A DNA stretch of 57,757 nucleotides, from the NCBI GenBank assembly GCA_965660815.1, contig CBFIBG010000018.1:1-57757 (forward strand). Direction: 5' to 3'. Below are positions 52,555 to 57,757 of the stretch, in pieces. A model generated the notes under the pieces. It was not told where the DNA came from and ran no database searches. It saw only the letters and a list, made by a program, of their open reading frames with translations. Position 1 is the stretch's first letter, and every line of letters starts with the position of its first letter. The position numbers and the translations under genes were made by a program. The DNA is from Glaciecola sp965660815. Lineage in GTDB: Bacteria; Pseudomonadota; Gammaproteobacteria; Enterobacterales; Alteromonadaceae.

Positions 52555-53556
52555 ATGCAAGAAAAACAGCAAATTATATTTCTACTAAGTGTCGATACTG
52601 AAGAAGAATTCGACTGGGATGGCCCTTTTCCAGAGTCAAACTTTGCTGTTGAAAACCTCACCAAGCTTGACGAGTTTCAAACATTTTGTGAACGTAACAA
52701 ATACCGTCCCATTTATTTTGTCGACTATGCTGCGGCAGAATCGCTGCCTAAGTATCCCGACTTTTTCAATGAACAAAGGCAAGCGAATTATGAAATTGGG
52801 GCGCATTTGCACCCTTGGGCAAATCCTCCCTATTTTGGCCCAGCCACGGAAGAAACATCCCACGTCGTCAATTTACCCATAGAACAAGTTGAACAGAAAC
52901 TAGATGCTCTTATGACACTGTTCGACGAAAACCTGCATTGCAAACCAACGTCCTTTAGAACTGGAAGGTGGGGAATATCAAATGAAATAATGCAAATATT
53001 GATTTCAAGAGGGTTCGATTTAGATTCAAGCGTATACCCATTTTATGAAAACCAATATTTCAATTGCTTAGGATCACCTTTAAAGCCCTATTGGCCATCT
53101 TTGGATAATGTCTTAACACCCGGTGAGCAATCAAAAATTATGGAAATGCCTGTAACGATTGGCTTTAACAAAACGCCTTTTGACAAGTACTACAACATTT
53201 ATGAGTTGTGTCAACGCCCTGCTATGCAGTTTCTCAGAGCAACCGCTTTATTATGGCACACACGACTGTTGAGAAAAATTTACTTCAGTCCTGAAGCGGC
53301 TAATGCTGCGGATATGATCGATCTTGCTGACGCTTCTATACAGCAAAACAATCAGTGTTTACATATGTACCTACACAGTTCCAGCTTTCTAGATAACACG
53401 ACCGGTTTTCTAAACGTCGACAATGCGTTTGAGCATATATGTCAACAAATTAATGAGGTCACAACGCACCTTGAGAGTAAATACGAGGTTACTTACATGA
53501 CCCCTAGTGAATACAAAGCCTACTTAATTAAGCACCCTCAGAATTTAGCTAAATGA
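52555..53556 (+). CDS. Polysaccharide deacetylase (NodB-like fold)
   Basis: 333 residues from the ATG at 52555, which follows AGGGAAG. It has the carbohydrate-esterase-4 layout: catalytic SVDTEEEF (Asp14), metal-binding His84 and His86 in EIGAHLHPW, then SFRTGRWG and a C-terminal YLHSSSF. It probably removes N- or O-acetyl groups from the growing polysaccharide; no signal peptide is seen. The stop overlaps the next gene by 4 bp. Confidence 0.85.
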   Translation: MQEKQQIIFLLSVDTEEEFDWDGPFPESNFAVENLTKLDEFQTFCERNKYRPIYFVDYAAAESLPKYPDFFNEQRQANYEIGAHLHPWANPPYFGPATEETSHVVNLPIEQVEQKLDALMTLFDENLHCKPTSFRTGRWGISNEIMQILISRGFDLDSSVYPFYENQYFNCLGSPLKPYWPSLDNVLTPGEQSKIMEMPVTIGFNKTPFDKYYNIYELCQRPAMQFLRATALLWHTRLLRKIYFSPEAANAADMIDLADASIQQNNQCLHMYLHSSSFLDNTTGFLNVDNAFEHICQQINEVTTHLESKYEVTYMTPSEYKAYLIKHPQNLAK

Positions 53557-54593
53557 TAAACGTAAAATTAATCGATCCTCAGCAATACCAAGAGTTTGTG
53601 CTCAGCACCGAGCATGCCTCTCCTTACCATAATAATGCGTGGGGTAAGGCTGTTACTCGTGCTTATGGGTTCACACAACACAACCTCGGCTTTTACGAAG
53701 GCGATAAGCTTATCGCCGTGCTGCCCGTAGTGTTAATGAAAGCGCCGATGGGAAAAGAGAAGCTATGCTCACTGCCCTATTGTGATTTTGGCGGAATATT
53801 GTGCAAAGATAGCTCTGATTTTGAGTCTGTCGAGACAGCATTGATAGCTTATTTGCAAGATAAACAGTTACCCATAGAATATAGAAAAAGTAACGATATT
53901 GCTCAACTTGACTCAGATCAGTTAGCGCAGGGTCAAAAAGTTAGAATGATTTATGGCTTACTAGACGATGTAGACGCTCAAATGGCCAGTTTCAAACCAA
54001 AGTTGAGAAGCCAAATAAAAAAAGCGGCGAAAAACGGAGTTGAAAGCTGTGTTGTCGCCAATCCGACTGAAAAAGACTTCGCTGCGTTTTACGAGGTATT
54101 CGCGACAAATATGCGCGATTTAGGCTCACCGGTACATTCGTTGTCTTGGTTTAAAGAGATTTTTAATGCCTATGACCACAATGCATTTATGGTTCTTGTG
54201 AAATACGAAGACCAATGCGTCGGTGGCGGAATAGTGATTCACACTGATTCAAAAGCCGTTATACCCTGGGCCAGTACTTTGCGTAGCCATAATAAACTTG
54301 CCCCCAACATGCTGTTGTATTGGGAAGTGCTAAGCGAAGTAATTAGGCGCGGTATCACCAGTTTTGATTTTGGAAGAAGTGGCTTTAACGAAGGAACGTA
54401 CAGATTTAAGAAGCAATGGGGCGCTGCTCCTAGTTTGCTGCATTGGCAACAAATAGAGGGTGACAAATTCATTGATGAAGTCACCGGTGAAAAGTCAAAA
54501 ATTCGCGATTCAGTGGAGCAAGTTTGGCAGAAAATGCCAGTTGGCCTCACATCGTTTATTGGTCCTAAAATTAGAAAATACATTAGTTTATAG
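53553..54593 (+). CDS. FemAB-like protein of XrtA/PEP-CTERM loci
   Basis: 346 residues. Residues 22-31 (SPYHNNAWGKAV) and SLPYCDFGG resemble the FemAB family that accompanies exosortase A. The GNAT-like second half has KLRSQIKKAAKNGV, FATNMRDLGSPVHSLSWF, WASTLRSHNKLAPNMLLYWEVL and FDFGRSGFNEGTYRFKKQWGA. The probable job is modification of a glycan or linker by an aminoacyl or acyl group; substrate unknown. ATGA overlap with the deacetylase gene. Confidence 0.86.
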   Translation: MINVKLIDPQQYQEFVLSTEHASPYHNNAWGKAVTRAYGFTQHNLGFYEGDKLIAVLPVVLMKAPMGKEKLCSLPYCDFGGILCKDSSDFESVETALIAYLQDKQLPIEYRKSNDIAQLDSDQLAQGQKVRMIYGLLDDVDAQMASFKPKLRSQIKKAAKNGVESCVVANPTEKDFAAFYEVFATNMRDLGSPVHSLSWFKEIFNAYDHNAFMVLVKYEDQCVGGGIVIHTDSKAVIPWASTLRSHNKLAPNMLLYWEVLSEVIRRGITSFDFGRSGFNEGTYRFKKQWGAAPSLLHWQQIEGDKFIDEVTGEKSKIRDSVEQVWQKMPVGLTSFIGPKIRKYISL

Positions 54594-54600
54594 AGAGAAT

Positions 54601-56490
54601 ATGTGCGGAATTGCGGGTTTTTTAAATACAGGTGAACAAGCGTTAGGCGAGCAACACTTAAAAGCAATGGGTGATGCCATAATTCACAGAGGACCTGACG
54701 CGAGTGGAGTATATCTTAACGAGCACGTTGGACTATGCCATCGAAGGCTTAGCATATTAGATTTGTCTGAGGCCGGCAATCAACCCATGTTTTCTGAGTG
54801 CGGAAACATTGTCATTGTATTTAATGGTGAAATTTACAACTTTCTTGAATTGAAAGAACAATTGGAAAGTGAAGGCGAAACCTTTAAATCGACATCCGAT
54901 ACTGAAGTTATCATCAAGCTATATGAAAAAAAGGGCATTGCCTGCGTTGATGAAATTTCGGGTATGTTCGCCTTTGCCATTTGGGACAATCATCTTAAAC
55001 AGTTATTTATGGTAAGAGATAGATTGGGTAAAAAGCCTTTCTATTATTACGTAGACCCGGGTAATCCGTCGCAGTTCTCTTTTGCCTCTGAGATTAAATC
55101 CATTCTTGCTTTACCGAACATAAAACGAGAATTGCGATTAGACGCCGCTTACGACTTTTTTGCCTATCAATACGTACCTGATCCTAAGAGCATCTTTAAG
55201 CACATCCACAAAATTCCTCCAGCTCATTACATGACAATAAAAGATGGGGACATTACTCTTAAACAATATTGGGACGTGTCTTTTGAAAGTTCAGAGCCTG
55301 AAAGCGAACAAAAGTCGCTTGATGAACTTTACTCAATTCTTGAGCGCAGCACTAAAAGGCGCATGATCAGTGACGTGCCACTGGGCGCTTTTTTAAGCGG
55401 TGGCGTTGATTCCAGTGGCGTAGTGGCCACTATGGCAAATTTAGCGGACTCACCCATTAAAACCTGTACCATTGCATTTGATAATGAAAAATATAACGAA
55501 GCCGAGTTTGCTAAAGCAGTTGCAGAGCAATACAAAACCGAGCATCACGAATTTTTAGTTCACCAAAATGTGTCGGATACGTTAGAGCACATTGTGAGCT
55601 TTTTTGATGAGCCTTTTGCCGATCCATCTCTTGTGCCCACATTTTTCGTTTCTGAGCTTGCTAGAAAAGAAGTCACAGTGGCTATAGCGGGAGATGGCGG
55701 AGATGAAATCTTTGCCGGTTATGAAAAATACACCACTGATTTCATTGAAAACCAGTTAAGAGAAAAATTTCCCAAAGCAATTAGAGAAAATCTGTTTCCA
55801 GTGCTTGCAAAGTGCTTTGGTGTTGTCCCGTTAACCCTGTTTAAGAAGGCCAAAAGCTTATTAAATAGCTTAAGTGTGACACCCGCGATGGGATTTTATA
55901 TCACTAATTCGCAAATGACCGACGAACAATGGAATAGTTTGGTTAAACCAGACGTTAAAAAAGAGCTAGGCAATTACCATCCATCTCAAATAACGCTAGA
56001 TTTTTATGACAAAGCAGATGGCAATGATCACTTAAGCAAGATCCTCTATACCGACATGAAGACTTATCTTACGGGAGGGATTTTAGTCAAAGTTGACCGA
56101 ATGAGTATGGCGAACTCTTTAGAAGTAAGGGCTCCAATTCTAGACAAAGACGTGATTGAATATGCAGCTAAACTGCCCTCTCATTATAAATTCAGGGATA
56201 AAGAGAAGAAGTACGCCCTTAAAGAAATTTTTAAACCGTTTTTAACTGACGATATTTTGTATCGTAAAAAGATGGGGTTTTCTGTGCCTTTAGCCGATTG
56301 GTTTAGAACTGAAATATTCGACATTGGTGAACGTTATTTACTGAAACAAGCCGAAGGAATTTCTCAGTTATTCGACCGCAGCGTGGTAAATAGCATGTGG
56401 GAACAACATCAAAATAAAGAACACGACCACAGCTTAGTGCTTTGGTCCATGTTGATGTTTGAAATGTGGTATCAACGGTATATGAAATAG
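54601..56490 (+). CDS. Asparagine-synthetase-like amidotransferase of XrtA/PEP-CTERM loci
   Basis: 629 residues from the ATG at 54601, with GAGAGA upstream. The glutaminase domain starts MCGIAGFLN with nucleophile Cys2 and has IIHRGPDASG, LGLCHRRLSILDLS-like and FNGEIYNF. The synthetase domain has the pyrophosphate loop SGGVDSS at 266-272 and DGGDEIFAGYEKY. The length and the position after a FemAB gene fit the XrtA-linked amidotransferase, which probably amidates a sugar acid; ordinary AsnB is the alternative. Confidence 0.87.
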   Translation: MCGIAGFLNTGEQALGEQHLKAMGDAIIHRGPDASGVYLNEHVGLCHRRLSILDLSEAGNQPMFSECGNIVIVFNGEIYNFLELKEQLESEGETFKSTSDTEVIIKLYEKKGIACVDEISGMFAFAIWDNHLKQLFMVRDRLGKKPFYYYVDPGNPSQFSFASEIKSILALPNIKRELRLDAAYDFFAYQYVPDPKSIFKHIHKIPPAHYMTIKDGDITLKQYWDVSFESSEPESEQKSLDELYSILERSTKRRMISDVPLGAFLSGGVDSSGVVATMANLADSPIKTCTIAFDNEKYNEAEFAKAVAEQYKTEHHEFLVHQNVSDTLEHIVSFFDEPFADPSLVPTFFVSELARKEVTVAIAGDGGDEIFAGYEKYTTDFIENQLREKFPKAIRENLFPVLAKCFGVVPLTLFKKAKSLLNSLSVTPAMGFYITNSQMTDEQWNSLVKPDVKKELGNYHPSQITLDFYDKADGNDHLSKILYTDMKTYLTGGILVKVDRMSMANSLEVRAPILDKDVIEYAAKLPSHYKFRDKEKKYALKEIFKPFLTDDILYRKKMGFSVPLADWFRTEIFDIGERYLLKQAEGISQLFDRSVVNSMWEQHQNKEHDHSLVLWSMLMFEMWYQRYMK

Positions 56491-56491
56491 C

Positions 56492-57616
56492 ATGAACGAT
56501 CCTAAGATTTCTGAAAAAGACATAAATATTCTTCATGTTACCTTTGATATGAGAATTGGTGGGACTGAAATGGTGATTAAAAATATCATTGAAGGCAATA
56601 TCCAGCCACATCACAAAATGTCGATATTTTGCATTGAAGAGCCAATTGGACCCTGGGGGCAAGACTTACAAAAAAGCGGAGTAGAAGTAGTATCGGTAAA
56701 CCGAAGCTCAGGCTTTGACCGGAAAGTGATCAGCGCTATTCGCAGTCATATTGCTACTCACAATATCCATGTGGTTCACTGCCACCAATATACACCATGG
56801 GTGTATGCCACGTTAGCCAGTTTAGGCAAAGGTGTTCAGGTTATTTTTACGGAGCATGGACGTTTTTATCCCGATGTAAGCAGCTGGAAAAGGCGCTATA
56901 TAAACCCCTTACTGGCGCTAGCCACCGACCACATAACGGCTATTTCCGAGGCGACTAAGCAAGCTTTGGTAACTTATGAGTTTTTGAAAGCACATAAAAT
57001 AGACGTGGTTTACAATGGCATAGTGGGTTTAAAAGCCGACTTAGAAAAACTGCCCATTATCAAACAAGAACTTGGATTAGCACAAGAAGACATCGTATTC
57101 GGCACGGTCGCACGACTTGATCCGATTAAAAATCACAGAATGATGATCAATGCGTTCGCCAAGGTCTGCGCCGTAAATGCTAATGCGAAGTTAGTGATTG
57201 TAGGTGATGGGGAGTTAATGGATGAGCTTCAGGCCCTGGTTACTGAGTTAGGCATTGTTGAACATGTTATTTTTACCGGCTACATCCCCTACCCTAAAAA
57301 CTACATTGCGGTGTTTGACATATTTTTGTTGTCTTCATTAAGTGAGGGCACCTCTATGACTCTGCTTGAATCCATGTCGTTAGGCAAACCTTGCGTTGTG
57401 ACCGATGCTGGTGGTAACAAAGAGATTATCGCCCATGAGGTGAATGGGATAGTGACTGAAAATGATAATGCTGTAGAGTTTGCAGATGCAATGGTTCGCG
57501 TAGCTGACGACAAACAGCTTAGGCTAGAATATTCAGAGCAAGCTCGTGCAAGGTTTGCTGAATTGTTTGAGGTTGGCATTATGTCTAAGGGGTATGGGCG
57601 GTTGTATGAGTGTTAG
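56492..57616 (+). CDS. Family 4 glycosyltransferase
   Basis: 374 residues, GT-B retaining type. ILHVTFDMRIGGTEMVIKN is the acceptor loop, then VHCHQYTPWVYATLA and IFTEHGRFYPD. The donor half has VARLDPIKNHRMMINAF, IVGDGELMDEL and SSLSEGTSMTLLESMSLGKPCVVTDAGG. It follows the amidotransferase gene by 1 bp, so it belongs to the same transcript. Confidence 0.9.
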   Translation: MNDPKISEKDINILHVTFDMRIGGTEMVIKNIIEGNIQPHHKMSIFCIEEPIGPWGQDLQKSGVEVVSVNRSSGFDRKVISAIRSHIATHNIHVVHCHQYTPWVYATLASLGKGVQVIFTEHGRFYPDVSSWKRRYINPLLALATDHITAISEATKQALVTYEFLKAHKIDVVYNGIVGLKADLEKLPIIKQELGLAQEDIVFGTVARLDPIKNHRMMINAFAKVCAVNANAKLVIVGDGELMDELQALVTELGIVEHVIFTGYIPYPKNYIAVFDIFLLSSLSEGTSMTLLESMSLGKPCVVTDAGGNKEIIAHEVNGIVTENDNAVEFADAMVRVADDKQLRLEYSEQARARFAELFEVGIMSKGYGRLYEC

Positions 57617-57738
57617 ATTAAACAAATAGAGCGACACATATCAAGGTCATAAGATATTAAAAGCGGATTAAATACCAAATAACAAATAAATAACAGCATT
57701 ACTTTACATGTTACCGGTGTGAAAAACCTTGCAATATT

Positions 57739-57757
57739 GGAGGTGACTTTAAAGTGC
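57739..57757 (+). other. Strong ribosome binding site and likely start of the next gene
   Basis: GGAGGTGA (57739-57746) is a perfect 8-base complement to the 16S rRNA end, and a GTG lies 7 bases on at 57754. The gene itself is beyond the window, so its identity cannot be told. Confidence 0.5.

Noticed and set aside
42303..56490. A lasso-peptide cluster made of kinase, PqqD-like protein, nucleotidyltransferase and the asparagine-synthetase-like protein
   Set aside because: The amidotransferase keeps a full glutaminase domain (Cys2) and lies in the opposite-strand polysaccharide run; there is no transglutaminase-like B2 protease and no short precursor peptide gene was seen.

Overview
The window reads as chromosomal DNA of a low-to-moderate GC marine-type gammaproteobacterium, most likely Alteromonadales (Alteromonadaceae-like). 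The basis is a truC/csrB/syd/queF/ppnN neighbourhood like that of enterics, a ccmABC(D)EFGHI-mlaA operon, an SOS-controlled recA, and small families (DUF3192, DUF3301, DUF3549, DUF6170-like) typical of that order. I see no insertion sequence, prophage, tRNA, rRNA or CRISPR array.

Layout. (1) 1-8530: flavodoxin and truC on the minus strand, DUF3549 and DUF3301 on the plus strand, then a non-coding gene on the minus strand (2722-2989). It carries 14 GGA triplets and a perfect terminator, and a GacA/UvrY-type 18-bp box lies about 177 bp upstream: a csrB-class RNA. Next come a GNAT acetyltransferase, a DUF3192 lipoprotein, a KfrA-like protein, syd, queF (no ATG/GTG/TTG start where the family begins) and ppnN. 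(2) 8787-16419: NAD-type isocitrate dehydrogenase, a ComEA-like protein, galU-ugd, a POT peptide transporter and galE. (3) 16433-24608: cytochrome c maturation operon with mlaA at its end; ccmC and ccmD are one fused gene. (4) 24814-27484: a FliK-like/FlhB-C-terminal-like pair. (5) 27693-41116: recA, pncC, mutS, pyrG, eno, an unknown gene, an ABC exporter and a secreted metalloprotease. (6) 41215-57757: an exopolysaccharide locus of the kind that accompanies exosortase A (XrtA/PEP-CTERM), in two divergent runs around 48 kb. It contains glycosyltransferases, a deacetylase, FemAB-like proteins, an asparagine-synthetase-like amidotransferase and a UDP-glucuronate epimerase.

Inside the minus-strand run lies the most unusual module (42303-45106): an HprK-related kinase, a PqqD-like small protein, a PF14907 nucleotidyltransferase and a twin-arginine-signal secreted protein. 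These genes overlap or nearly touch, and the Tat-signal gene is preceded by a good sigma-54 promoter match. A trypsin-like periplasmic protease is next door. No exosortase and no PEP-CTERM protein is visible within the window.

Functional links: galU, ugd, galE and the glucuronate epimerase supply UDP-glucose, UDP-glucuronate, UDP-galactose and UDP-galacturonate, plausibly feeding the polysaccharide locus. csrB would, through CsrA, be expected to influence such surface functions; this is inference.
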